DNA of 64,000 bases from Sugiyamaella lignohabitans (lineage: Eukaryota > Ascomycota > Dipodascomycetes > Dipodascales > Trichomonascaceae). Where the stretch lies: contig NC_031674.1 in NCBI RefSeq assembly GCF_001640025.1, forward strand, positions 2,232,001 to 2,296,000. Direction: 5' to 3'. Of the stretch, positions 11,038 to 20,334 are shown piece after piece. Every line of letters starts with the position of its first letter. The stretch's first letter is position 1. A program made the position numbers and the translations under genes. The notes below the pieces were generated by a model. The model was not told where the DNA came from and did not search any database. It worked only from the letters and a program-made list of their open reading frames with translations.

Positions 11038-11835
11038 CTAAGCAGTCTTTTCCTTATCAGGGCTCTCTACAATGACAGAGTCTTCATCTTCAGCCGGACT
11101 TGCAGTAGCAGAACCTTCTTGTCTGGAAGTCTCCGAAACTTCGATGCTGACTTCTTCCTTATTAGTGACTTCTTCCTTATTAGATTTTTCTTGCTCCTCA
11201 GGAACAGACTCCTCAGGCTCATCATCAACCACGGAGACTACAACACGTCTCTTCTCAGCTTGAGTGGGCTGGATCTTAGGTAGAATGACCTTCAAAACAC
11301 CATTAGAATACTTGGCTTGGATGTTTTCATCATCAACACGAGGCTCAGCAGGAACAGTAACCTTGCGTTCGAATTTTCCTACTCTTCTCTCACCAATCTT
11401 CAAATACTTCTCACGGTGCTCCTCAGAGACTGCAGAATTGATCACACCGGAAATAATTAGTTCATGTTCGGTCGTGTCGAAATCAACATTGATCTTAGAT
11501 GCATTAGCACCGGCAACTGAAGCCACTACAGTGTAAGAGTCAGGAGTATCATACACATCGACAGGGGGTGAGACAACAGAGTCAGATTCTGTTCCATTGG
11601 GACCAGATCTTACACCCCAGCTGCGACATCTTGGCGAAACAGAAATACCATTGGCACTGGAATTACCAGTCCAATTCTTTTTTCGCTTGTTTTCCTCTCC
11701 AAAAATAGGATGCGATTGGAAGTCGTTAGCCAAAGCTTCAACAAAGTCAAAAATTGGGGCACCATTGATAGTGAAGCCTGGGCCGAAGCCGGGGCCAGCG
11801 TGAGCGTGGGCATGAGCAAAACCGTGTCTAGGCAT
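11038..11835 (-). CDS. Small heat-shock protein (Hsp20 / alpha-crystallin family, Hsp42-like)
   Basis: The protein has 265 residues. The N-terminal region is rich in His, Gly and Phe. The alpha-crystallin domain runs from about residue 95 (PVDVYDTPDSYTVVASV) to about 185 (AKYSNGVLKVILPK), with the conserved GVL signature. A Glu/Ser-rich acidic tail follows. Such proteins are ATP-independent holdases that bind unfolding proteins in the cytosol. The start is ATG 11835, because the longer frame starts with TTG. Heat-shock elements lie 155-275 bp upstream and agree with stress induction. It could be called HSP42- or HSP30-like; the acidic tail fits Hsp42 better. Confidence 0.88.
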   Translation of the reverse strand: MPRHGFAHAHAHAGPGFGPGFTINGAPIFDFVEALANDFQSHPIFGEENKRKKNWTGNSSANGISVSPRCRSWGVRSGPNGTESDSVVSPPVDVYDTPDSYTVVASVAGANASKINVDFDTTEHELIISGVINSAVSEEHREKYLKIGERRVGKFERKVTVPAEPRVDDENIQAKYSNGVLKVILPKIQPTQAEKRRVVVSVVDDEPEESVPEEQEKSNKEEVTNKEEVSIEVSETSRQEGSATASPAEDEDSVIVESPDKEKTA

Positions 11836-11988
11836 ATTGGATTGAAGTATCAAATAGAAAATTAACTGTTCGAAAGTAATTAGTTCTAGCGTTCAGAAAC
11901 AAGGTCCTCTGAGTCTCCTTTTATAGTTAATATAACGAGCCTAGTGGCGAAAGTTGTGTTTGTGTGGCGAATGATCTGCAGGCCTCTG

Positions 11989-12001
11989 GAACCTTCTCGA
12001 T
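11989..12001 (-). promoter_or_regulatory. Heat-shock element (GAA-nn-TTC-nn-GA)
   Basis: Reads GAACCTTCTCGAT on the + strand: alternating GAA, TTC and GA blocks at the 5-bp spacing required by trimeric Hsf1. It lies about 155 bp upstream of the small heat-shock protein start. Confidence 0.6.
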
Positions 12002-12091
12002 GCAGGGACTGCATACGCCACTGGAGGATTAAGCATGATAACGCGACTTGATGCAGTTTCGACGAACATCTGCATATCACCATGGAGATTA

Positions 12092-12109
12092 GAATAGTTG
12101 AGAATGTTC
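12092..12109 (-). promoter_or_regulatory. Gapped heat-shock element
   Basis: Reads GAA-7nt-GAA-2nt-TTC on the + strand (GAA at 12092 and 12102, TTC at 12107), which is a gap-type Hsf1 site. It lies about 260 bp upstream of the same gene. Confidence 0.45.
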
Positions 12110-12423
12110 CACTGTATTAATAAGTGGGATTGTTATTTGATTGGTAAGGAGGTTCAAGCTGCACGATATGTAATCAAAGGGGCAGAGTTAGTACAGCCTT
12201 TTTTTTTAGTCTCTCCACTCTGCCTTGAGCTAGTTACCTCGTTCGCTTGATTAGGCAAATTTTGACCCAGAATGAGATGTATTTTTATATTCAAGCATTA
12301 GACAATACGAGACTTGTGTTTCTCAATTGTGCACAACGGAGTGCACAATGGACAAGGTAGAATCCTAAATCCACGTCAAGAGACGGTGAGCGGAATTGGT
12401 CATAAATTATTTACATAATAATA

Positions 12424-13681
12424 TCATGCACTGCCTACTCTGTGGCATTCTTCCAAGAACCAACGGACATTTTCGGGGTCCATGAAAGGTTGAGTACCGT
12501 GACCAAAGTTAATAATGTACTTTTGTTTGCCAAAACCACCGATCATTTCATTGACCTTGCGGGTAATGGTTTCTTTAGAGCCATAGATAACACCAGGATC
12601 AAGATTTCCTTGAAGGGTCACCCTTCCATTAGCCACTTTAACAGCATCCTTTGGATCGTAGAGCCAATCCAAAGAAACTACATCGTATCCTGAATCAGCC
12701 AGCTCATCAAGAGCATACCAAGCTCCTTTGGCGAATACTGTCATTGGGACAGGTTCGTGACCCAGTTCTCGGATTCTCTTGGGAACTCTGTTTGCAATAT
12801 CTTTAAGATAAGGCAACGAGAACTCTCTGAATTCAGTAGGTCCCAACTCACCTGCCCAAGACTCGAAAACCTGTAGCATCTGTGCACCAGCAGTTACCTG
12901 AAGTGCTAAGAACTCAACAGCAACATCTGTAATGCGTTGAAGAAGCTTCTTCGACTCTTCAGGATACTTATAAAGCCAAGTGCGTACAAATCTGTACAAT
13001 TTCGATCCACCTCCTTCAATCATATAAACCATCAGAGTCCAAGGAGCACCACAGAATCCTAAGAGAGGAACTCTGCCATTTAGTTTCTTTCTGGTCATAG
13101 TAATAGCATCCAAAGCCCATTGTAACTCCTTTTTGACGTCTGGCTTCTCAGTCAGCTTGGACATATCTTCAGGCTCACGCAGTGGCTCAGGAAAGTGGGG
13201 ACCAATTTTATCTTTGATCTCAACATGCATTCCCATTGCTTGAGGAATAACGAGAATATCGCTGAAAATGATAGCAGCATCAATCAACCCGTCGAAATGC
13301 TCAATTGGCTGAATGGTGATTTCTGATGCCTTTTCGGCATTTCTGCACACTTCAAAAAAATCAGAGGTACCTTTGACTTCATGATATTCAGGCAGGTACC
13401 GTCCTGCTTGTCGCTATGATTGTTAGAATTCAAATAAAACACTATATAGTCATCAAATAAGTCGTTCCATTATCAGAATTGAGATTAATGACACTGAACC
13501 ACACTTACCATGATCCACATAGGGGGTCTTTCGACTTTTTCACCTGGCAAGGGTTAGATACTTGGGCCTTAGAAAGCTGCTACTACGCAATGGAACACAA
13601 AAGCACCCCAGAAATATTCTTACCTCTTGCAGCCCTCAAAATGAGGTCATTTTTCAGTGGAGCGAATTCCTGTTGAGACAT
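12424..13681 (-). CDS. HEM12: Uroporphyrinogen decarboxylase (heme synthesis), 3 exons
   Basis: Exons 13681-13624, 13543-13509 and 13413-12424 give 360 residues; yeast Hem12 has 362. Intron 1 has a GTAAGA donor and CTAACCCTTGCCAG at its 3' end. Intron 2 has GTAAGT and CTAACAATCATAG. Joining restores the family signature [16 protein letters not shown] exactly across both junctions (residues about 26-41), which confirms the model. The enzyme removes four acetate carboxyls from uroporphyrinogen III to give coproporphyrinogen III in the cytosol. Other conserved parts include [20 protein letters not shown] and NFGHGTQP near the C-terminus. CTG encodes the invariant Leu in GRYLPEY. Confidence 0.96.
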
Positions 13682-13905
13682 CTTTCGTTATTTTTTAGTT
13701 TTACCGTGATACACAAAACTGGGGCAAGTCAATGTTCGGGATAAAAATCAACTGCCGAAATCAACCCTATATAAGAATAGATCACTTTACATAACTATAT
13801 AGAGTGAGGGCCCTGCCCTGGGTATGCTCAGTCCATATTTCCAGTGTTTAACTCTAGCAATAAAATCACAGCTACTTGTCTATATACATTATATTATAAA
13901 TTAGA

Positions 13906-14765
13906 TTAGGCAAATTTCCAGTTTGGACCCTCGTAAGAAGAGTAACATCTAAACTCGTTGCTTAAACCCTTACCATGCACTGGGTGGAAGGTAGTCTCCT
14001 TTACACCTGGATATACCTTAGGAATTAGTTCGCTCATTCGCTCACCGGTACAAACAACGATCTTATTAGAGGGGCTATCAGCCTTCAGTAGCCAGCGTGC
14101 AGTAATCGAGGCTGTATTTGTTAGTTACCTATGATAAGTCAAGTAGAGGCCCAACAGCAGGAATCCAGGCATTATCCATATTGTAGATATAGTAACTGAG
14201 AGGAACTACTAATCCTAAATCTCGTCACCTTTCTAACCTCTAATAGCCAGTGACCAAACCTATACTTTAACTTACCCTTAGTTTGACAGTCTTCAGAAAG
14301 GAAAGGTGGGTCAATCAAGATTCTGTCGAAGCTTCCTGCAAGCTCTTTTGGGAGGTCCAATGGTCTGGCAAAGTCGTAATGATGAAACTTATCCTTAGCT
14401 AGCACCTTGAATCGGTCATCGTATTCTAGAAGATAAATTTCCTTGGTTGGCCAAGTTTCTTTAGCACGTTTGGACAACGCTCCATACACAGATGGTGCAC
14501 TGACAATAATAATACGAGTAGATTCATTTGCACCATCTAAAAGTTCATCCGCTAATAAGTTTGCAGTTTTATCATCATACCAAAACTGTGACAAATTCCA
14601 GTCTTCTTGAAAAGCATCTATACCTGCATTAACATTGTCAAAGTCTTCCTCTGCTTTCGCTGAAAGCTTTTCAAACTCCTCCTTTCTAGCCTTTTCTTCT
14701 CTTTGAAATTCTTGCAGGGCAGCTAGAGTCGAAGCAGAAAGCTGGAGTTCATCATCAGAATCCAT
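13906..14765 (-). CDS. EFM5: Protein-lysine methyltransferase acting on eEF1A (Efm5 family), 2 exons
   Basis: Exons 14765-14276 and 14111-13906 give 231 residues (yeast 248). The intron has a GTAAGT donor and ACTAACAAATACAG at its end, and splicing creates CQTKASITARW, the family sequence. The DPPF catalytic motif lies at residues 152-155. The N-terminal region is a charged coiled-coil-like stretch, and the core is a Rossmann-type AdoMet-dependent methyltransferase fold. In yeast Efm5 methylates lysine 3 of translation elongation factor eEF1A; the family was once annotated as N6-adenine DNA methyltransferase. It lies in tandem upstream of HEM12, with 224 bp between its stop and the HEM12 start. 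Confidence 0.93.
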
Positions 14766-16210
14766 CTTGTTCTAAATACTTTTCAACTGAACGAATTTGA
14801 AATTCGCTGAAATTTGCAATTATGTTGATGCGCAGATCATTTTGAAATCACGTGACCAATATGAAATATGCAGGTTTGACTCTCAGGGTCCAAAAACAAG
14901 TTTGCAATAGTACCAAACCATTTCATCGGGGGCAATCATTTTTGCTATTCTACCCAATTGTTGAGATTTGTTCGGGTCGGTCTTTTAGTTTTTGCCATGC
15001 TTGACACCAGGAAGGATCAGTTTCTGACGAGACCACTGTCAGCCAGACAGTCATATTATTCAGGTAAAGTCATAAATTTTAACTCTACGTGGATATAGTT
15101 TTATCAAGAGAGTAGAATGCTCCAGAACTACCTATTATACTTACTATTATTACTGTCGAACTTCTCATTGTCCGACGTTGGATTATAACTAGTGTGGTGA
15201 TTAGGGATTATTACCATTAGCAATACATTCAAGAAATGCATCTCAACTCAGGGTAATTTTTGACCGGTGGATGGGTTGTTGCCCCTATATATTGAAAGGC
15301 GGTTCCCCTACTCCGATAAATATGACTTGGCACCGAAGAGTGTGATGACTCTCTGTGCTGAGATAAGACAACTTGAGTTGGAAGAAGCAAATAAGAGCTG
15401 AAGTTGGAGGCAAAAGAGTTTCAACCGTATTTGAGATTAGCAGCGGCCACTGCTATATGAATCAAATTTTTTCAATTAAATAATATGGTCATCATTTTCT
15501 AGTTCACCGTCCGGGCAGATTACTGCCGATAGTAGATAAGATAAGATAAGCATAGATAAGATAGAATGCATGCAGATCATCTGCACCCCCTGATGCAATT
15601 TCTGCCACGAATAACAGCTGAGTTGCTGAAGTAATCTGATTTTCCAGAAATAAGGATGACTATTGAGATAAAATTATTTTGGAAACAACATGTTGCGGAA
15701 ATCTGGCTTTAGTACAGTGGCCTATGTCGCATGTCAGCCACTGTTTACCAATTTCATGATGCGTCATAGAGATGCCCCAAACCTAAAACCCCCCCTCAGT
15801 GCCGATCAAGTAACGACGAACAGAAGAGAACAGAACCAACATTGTAATACTGTATATAGAGTTTAAGATAATATATTTCAGGAAATGAGATTCAAAATGA
15901 ATGTTAAAGTCATATGCAGGGCACAGCCTTACTGTACACATAACATATGTCTGTGCTCCAGCATAACTTTCGTTTGAGCCAAGCATAACTTTTGAAATGG
16001 GAACATAAATAGGGCCCGCAGCCCACATCTGTTCTTGTCTTCTTACTTCCTCCTCTCTATCTTTGATACGTCGTTTGAATCGCCGATAAAGTTTTGATAT
16101 TGTCGATTTCCAACCTTTCTAAGATTATTGCGCTGGTGTTTGAGATTTTCACCACTATTATTATTTTTTTTTACTGCTGTCGTTGTTATTCTTGTGTTAA
16201 TTGAGTAACA
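14766..16210. other. Intergenic region EFM5 to orphan gene
   Basis: No gene is recognised. Features seen are a TATATA stretch near 15,285, a cluster of GATAAG motifs near 15,535-15,560 and a pyrimidine-rich run just before the orphan gene. The region probably holds two divergent promoters. Confidence 0.5.
15535..15564 (+). promoter_or_regulatory. Array of GATAAG motifs
   Basis: Four GATAAG hexamers start at 15535, 15540, 15545 and 15555, followed by a GATAG. Three overlap at a 5-bp period. GATAAG is the core recognised by fungal GATA factors (Gln3, Gat1, AreA type). It lies about 650 bp upstream of the orphan gene and could be a regulatory cluster or simply a pentanucleotide microsatellite. 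Confidence 0.4.
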
Positions 16211-16801
16211 ATGGTTGAGATTATTTCTGGTCTTTCCACTTTTGAGACTATTCTTTGTTTTGCTTTCAGTACTATCTGGATTATTTCTGCTTACAAGGTG
16301 ATTGAAGATGCGAGAAGTTTTATATTTGGAAATTTGGGGATCGAGGTTCCTGAAGTCAAGACAGTCCAGGAATTCCAGGGGGATAAGGGAAAAGTGGTGG
16401 CCGAAATAATGGAGGAAGAAGAAAAAGTCAAAGTCAATGAAATTAAGAAGGAAATCATGGAGGTCAAAATGGCCCAAGAGTCCCAGGAATCCCAGAACAC
16501 CCAAGAAGATGCCCCAATAGTAGTAATTCAGAAACCCAAGTCGTCTTTGTTTGGAAAAGTTGCCAACAAAGTTGTCAGGGGTTTTTGTGTGGCATCCATA
16601 ATCACACCACCCCCAAGTGTTGTAAGAGCCAAGATAAGAAGGGCTTTAAAACATGTTAAACCAGAGGTTCCAGATCCCGTACGCCCATGGCGCGTTCAAC
16701 AAGAGTCTATTCCAGGAGTACCCAAAGAGAAGTGGACCACGGGCAAGAAATTATTCTGGAAAATCGTTGTCAAGGAGAACAATCCCCACGCTACTAAGTA
16801 A
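16211..16801 (+). CDS. Hypothetical protein with one N-terminal membrane segment
   Basis: The protein has 196 residues and I do not recognise it. A hydrophobic stretch at about residues 8-30 could be a signal anchor. A Glu/Lys-rich, probably coiled-coil segment follows (about 55-100), then a basic, Pro- and Trp-containing C-terminal half (RPWRVQQ, KEKWTTGKKLFWK). The ATG at 16211 is preceded by a clean A-rich context. Supporting points for a real gene are length, coherent composition and the absence of a competing frame. Its restricted look suggests a fast-evolving or lineage-specific gene. It could sit in the ER or mitochondrial outer membrane, but nothing in the sequence decides this. Confidence 0.6.
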   Translation: MVEIISGLSTFETILCFAFSTIWIISAYKVIEDARSFIFGNLGIEVPEVKTVQEFQGDKGKVVAEIMEEEEKVKVNEIKKEIMEVKMAQESQESQNTQEDAPIVVIQKPKSSLFGKVANKVVRGFCVASIITPPPSVVRAKIRRALKHVKPEVPDPVRPWRVQQESIPGVPKEKWTTGKKLFWKIVVKENNPHATK

Positions 16802-17232
16802 GGGGATGTTGGGTGCAAGTGGTTGTACAGAAACACAGAACACAATAGTCATCATTCACTGGTACGAAGAGCTCAGCAACTATCATGCATGGATCTTTGG
16901 TTCGAACAAATGGTAGTGTCTCGAAGTCAAGTCATTTAACTCATTCATTAATTCAGTCAACTGGCCATGTTAATCCTGGTATTTCCTAAAGAAGATTGGT
17001 TCGACAAGCATTGGCTACTATCTTACGCTGGTTTCAGAATTAGGATAGCCGGAAGCTGCACCTTGCGCTTGATGTCCTTGAGTTGAGCCAGTAGTATGTC
17101 ATCCCGAGTCATACTGAGATAGCTAGTCATGTGGAGTCCCAACCTTACAGTCTTCAACACCAGTAGCCACTACATACAGATGACCTGACTTTGGACACCC
17201 TAGACCACCATTACAAATAACATCAACTCTTC

Positions 17233-17600
17233 GTATCACCATTCACTGGAATCACTGGTGGATAGAACACCACTTGCATCGTCATACAAGCCCATCATCT
17301 TCATTTTATTTGTTACCATTCCACATTCCACTTGGATCACTTTTGGAACAAAGCACAACTTGCATCGTGCCTCCAAACCAGCATCTATTCTATTTATTAT
17401 CAATCCAAGTGAGGAACTCTAGTGGTCAGAACACCAATTGCATCGTGTCACCACTCATTATTTTTTTTTATTGAGGAGCACCACCGGATCAACACAACTT
17501 GCATCGTGTCATCTGAGCTCATCTTATTTATTCGTTCCACATGGAATCACTACTGGGGAGACCACAGACACCCTTGCACCAGCATTGATCAATACCGATC
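17233..17600 (+). repeat. Degenerate tandem repeat, 60-86 bp period
   Basis: Four or five diverged units share a core ACTTGCATCG(TG)TCA, with GCATCG at 17276, 17362, 17440 and 17501, and flanking GGAATCACT..GG.. and CATCTTATTTATT blocks. The unit length varies between about 60 and 86 bp. Short frames run through it but do not stay open across units, so it is probably a decayed minisatellite. Confidence 0.6.
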
Positions 17601-17627
17601 ATGGCCATTATCTACTACTCTGGCCTG

Positions 17628-17723
17628 CCCGCTGCACTAGTCCTATCTCTCTAGCCTCAAATGTTCTTAGTTTATGAATATTATCATTTTTTCTGTATAA
17701 TTAAATTTTTAAAAGCCTCCGGC
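17628..17723 (+). repeat. Dispersed ~95-bp repeat, copy 1
   Basis: Starts CCCGCTGCACTAG, continues through the shared block CTCAAATGTTCTTAGTTTAT and an AT-rich stretch, and ends AGCCTCCGGCTC. It matches 53,032-53,127 at roughly 80-85% by eye, with small indels. The last bases resemble the first nine bases of the GC-rich palindromic element. Confidence 0.7.
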
Positions 17724-18013
17724 TCTTCATATCCTCCCAGGTTTTTAATGTAGGCATCATTTGCCTTTGATATATTTTACTTCAATTGCTAGAGACCATG
17801 CGTCCCAGCGCAGTAATCTCAGGGGTATGTATCAAGTGGTCGCTCAGCCTTGCATTTATTTCTTATCGATGCAGGGTCCAGGTCGAGCTGGACCTCATTC
17901 GAGAAGTACAGTGATTATCTCACACCTCGTGTTGATCCACCGGGTCTTGTCTTCTCGTTTTATCAGGAGTCTGGGTAGGGACACACGAGCCATATATTAC
18001 TGTACACAGGTAT

Positions 18014-19619
18014 TTACATGGCATAGTCTGTCATGGAGTAAGAACCGTGAACGCCAGTTTGGCCCGGTCCATGTCCAACGTAGAGATTTACAGGACTTTT
18101 AAGGGTGACATAGATATCAGTTCCCCATCCATGGTAGCTCTGGATTTGAAGTCTACCACCAAAAAACTCGGCATATGCCTTACTAAGAGGCAGTCCATAT
18201 CCAAGTCCTGCAATGGAACTACCGCCAGGAGGCGAATTAAGGGTTGCAAATCCCGTTCCTTCGTTCTCTTCATATGTGGAATATGCAAAGTCCATAACAC
18301 TAGCCTGGAGTTCAGGTGGGATACCGCCACCTCTGTCCCTTATACGGACCATCACACCCTGACCGGTACGGATAATGGTGGCAGTGACTGGTGATGGTGA
18401 ATCGGGGTTTTGGCTATGATGGGTTACCGTGCCGTTTTCAATCACAGCTCGGAATGCATTCTTCAGCAACTCGGTAAATATATACTCGAGATGAACTGGG
18501 ACATACGCCAGTTGCACATTCTCTCCCTGATCAATCTGCAAATGAGGCACAATGCCATACTTGAGATCACAAATGTCACCCACAAACGTCGCACATTCCC
18601 TTAGAATATCAGCTGGTCTGCAATCCTTTTGAATTGTTCCTATGAAATTGTCTCCATATGGATGCGTGAGGGCAATATGATGCTCGGCTAACAATCTCGT
18701 ACCGATCCTGGCTCGTAGGTGCCTGTCAAGTATCTCCGAAGACTTCTCTGTGGATATATACTTGCGGGCTTCATAAAACCCTTTGGCGAGAATGGGGATC
18801 GTATTAGAATGAGTTTGCACGAGGTTTTCAAGCACCTCGACAAAATTGGCATTCTCTTCTATCGTTTGCGGCTCCGGTGTCGTGCTAATCACTCGAAACG
18901 AGTTGTAATATAAACTGTAGATCTGTGAAATGTTCGGATTCAAAACAATCAGGTAGTCCAAATGGCGCAAGGCGTCCAGACGATGCGCTAATCTCTAGAA
19001 GATAAAGTCAGTATGTCACTCGAAGTGCCAACATGCCTCCGGCGGCTGGGGCTCCGCCCCAGACCCTGGTTGCTCCTCTCGCTTCGCTCGAGTCGTTTCG
19101 CGAGTCGTCAGGATCAAGAGATTCCGACTCCTAAACCTTGAGCAACGGCTGGGTAGCCTACATTAGGGCCGTCTGTCCACAGGCAGTTGATGATCCCGTA
19201 TGCTCAGCCTCGACGATGTCAATAAAACATAGTATACGTACCACTGAGATGTCATGAATGACATCCTTCGCATTCTCCAGAAGAATTTCATCAGGGACTG
19301 GAACAAGGTTCGCAAACTTTACTAATCCTTGAAGACTGATCGGTCGCTGTGGCGCCGCTGCATGCTCTTGGATTGATTTTTCGATTTCAAGCTTCTCTTG
19401 CTCACTGGGAGCACCTGGATATGAGTGCGAGTTACGACGACTCAAGATATTGAAGTTTTTGTTCCCTAACTCACAGGGAAACTTATGTGAGGAGGTGAAA
19501 ATGCTCCGAGACGACGCCGACCGAGGTGCGATTATGGCGTTCAGCAGCAAGCTCCATCGTAGGCTAGTGCTCTCAGCCGACAGTCTGGTTCTCGCCACCT
19601 GCCTTAAAAACCGCGTCAT
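18014..19619 (-). CDS. Mitochondrial pyruvate/branched-chain dehydrogenase kinase (Pkp1/Pkp2-like), 2 exons
   Basis: Exons 19619-19242 and 18994-18014 give 452 residues. The intron has a GTACGT donor, a TACTGAC branch and a TCTAG acceptor, and contains a GC-rich element. The N-terminal 50 or so residues are rich in Arg and Ser with few acids, as in a mitochondrial presequence. The PDK N-terminal helical domain follows (RPISLQGLVKFA to RLAHRLDALRHLDYLIVLNP). The GHKL ATPase domain has its N box ELLKNAFRAV, a G1 box RDRGGGI and a G2 box GLGYGLPLSKAYAEFFGG, plus FAYSTYEE. Such kinases inactivate the dehydrogenase E1-alpha subunit in the matrix. I cannot tell Pkp1 from Pkp2 by eye. Confidence 0.92.
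19035..19104 (+). repeat. GC-rich palindromic element, single arm (B type), inside an intron
   Basis: GCCTCCGGCGG start, core hairpin loop TCC, and the B-type terminus CTCCTCTCGCTTCGCTCGAG. It lies entirely within the intron 19241-18995 of the dehydrogenase kinase gene. Confidence 0.85.
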
Positions 19620-20334
19620 AATTCAAATAAGACTGGACGAATCTGGCTGTATAAAGACCGAGCCAATGTGTCGCGTGATGTTTATTATGACTCTGTGAGA
19701 ACTAATCTGCTTCGTGTGATATGATATGCTTATCATGCTGATAATGTTATCGCCGTTCTCCGAGTCGGGCTAAGGGTATGGGTACAGTACGGGGTAAAGC
19801 CAGGGGCACAGTGATTAAAATAAGAAATAAATGGTAACTGATTAATATCTGCTCATTATGTTTTTGTTAGAATCTGAATACTGTTGTGGGGTTTCCATCG
19901 GCAAAAGCGTATTCTAGAAGCCGAATTTGAAATATTTGAATGGTGATATGCTCTGCCAGACCCTGGAATGCTGTGGATCTAGCAGCAAAATCACAAGTTT
20001 GTAAATGTCTCTTCAATAAATAACTTATTATTTTTTAAAATAAAGAAAAAGCATTTCGAATTACAATTTCAGTTTTCCACCTGAAACAAGAACCCACCAC
20101 AGTCCGCAACTAAATGCAATACCACGAAAACTACGAGGCATAACCCCAGCATCCAGCTTGACCGCCAAGCCCGACTCGAGCGAAGCGAGAGGAGCAACCA
20201 GGGTCTGGGGCGGAGCCCCAGCCGCCGGAGGCACACCCGCCCCCAGAAATACCTATTTACACATTAATTTGACTATATATACAGAGAACCGCTGACGCAG
20301 GACATACGGGGGATGCAAATGTTTAGGGCAAGCA
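19620..20334. other. Intergenic region PDK-type gene to PAM16
   Basis: Promoter side of the kinase gene and 3' side of PAM16. Contains one GC-rich element at 20173-20232 and AT-rich sequence near 20,020-20,050. No gene is seen. Confidence 0.55.
20173..20232 (-). repeat. GC-rich palindromic element, single arm (B type)
   Basis: Reverse-orientation arm with GACTCGAGCGAAGCGAGAGG, the core GGGGC-GGA-GCCCC and the end GCCGCCGGAGGC. Intergenic, about 100 bp beyond the PAM16 stop. Confidence 0.85.

Larger units (their letters stand above)
11836..12423. other. Promoter of the small heat-shock gene and 3' region of HEM12
   Basis: Contains heat-shock elements (listed separately) and AT-rich sequence. 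A homopyrimidine run lies near 12199-12208. The HEM12 stop is at the right edge. No further gene is seen. Confidence 0.55.
16802..18013. other. Intergenic region with a decayed tandem repeat
   Basis: Holds the degenerate TTGCATCG array (about 17,230-17,600), one copy of a dispersed repeat of about 95 bp (17,628-17,723), and the 3' flank of the PDK-type gene. No protein gene is supported. Confidence 0.55.

Noticed and set aside
17233..17600. Tandem repeat considered as a CRISPR-like array
   Set aside because: Units are diverged and unevenly spaced with no constant repeat or unique spacers, and the genome is eukaryotic.
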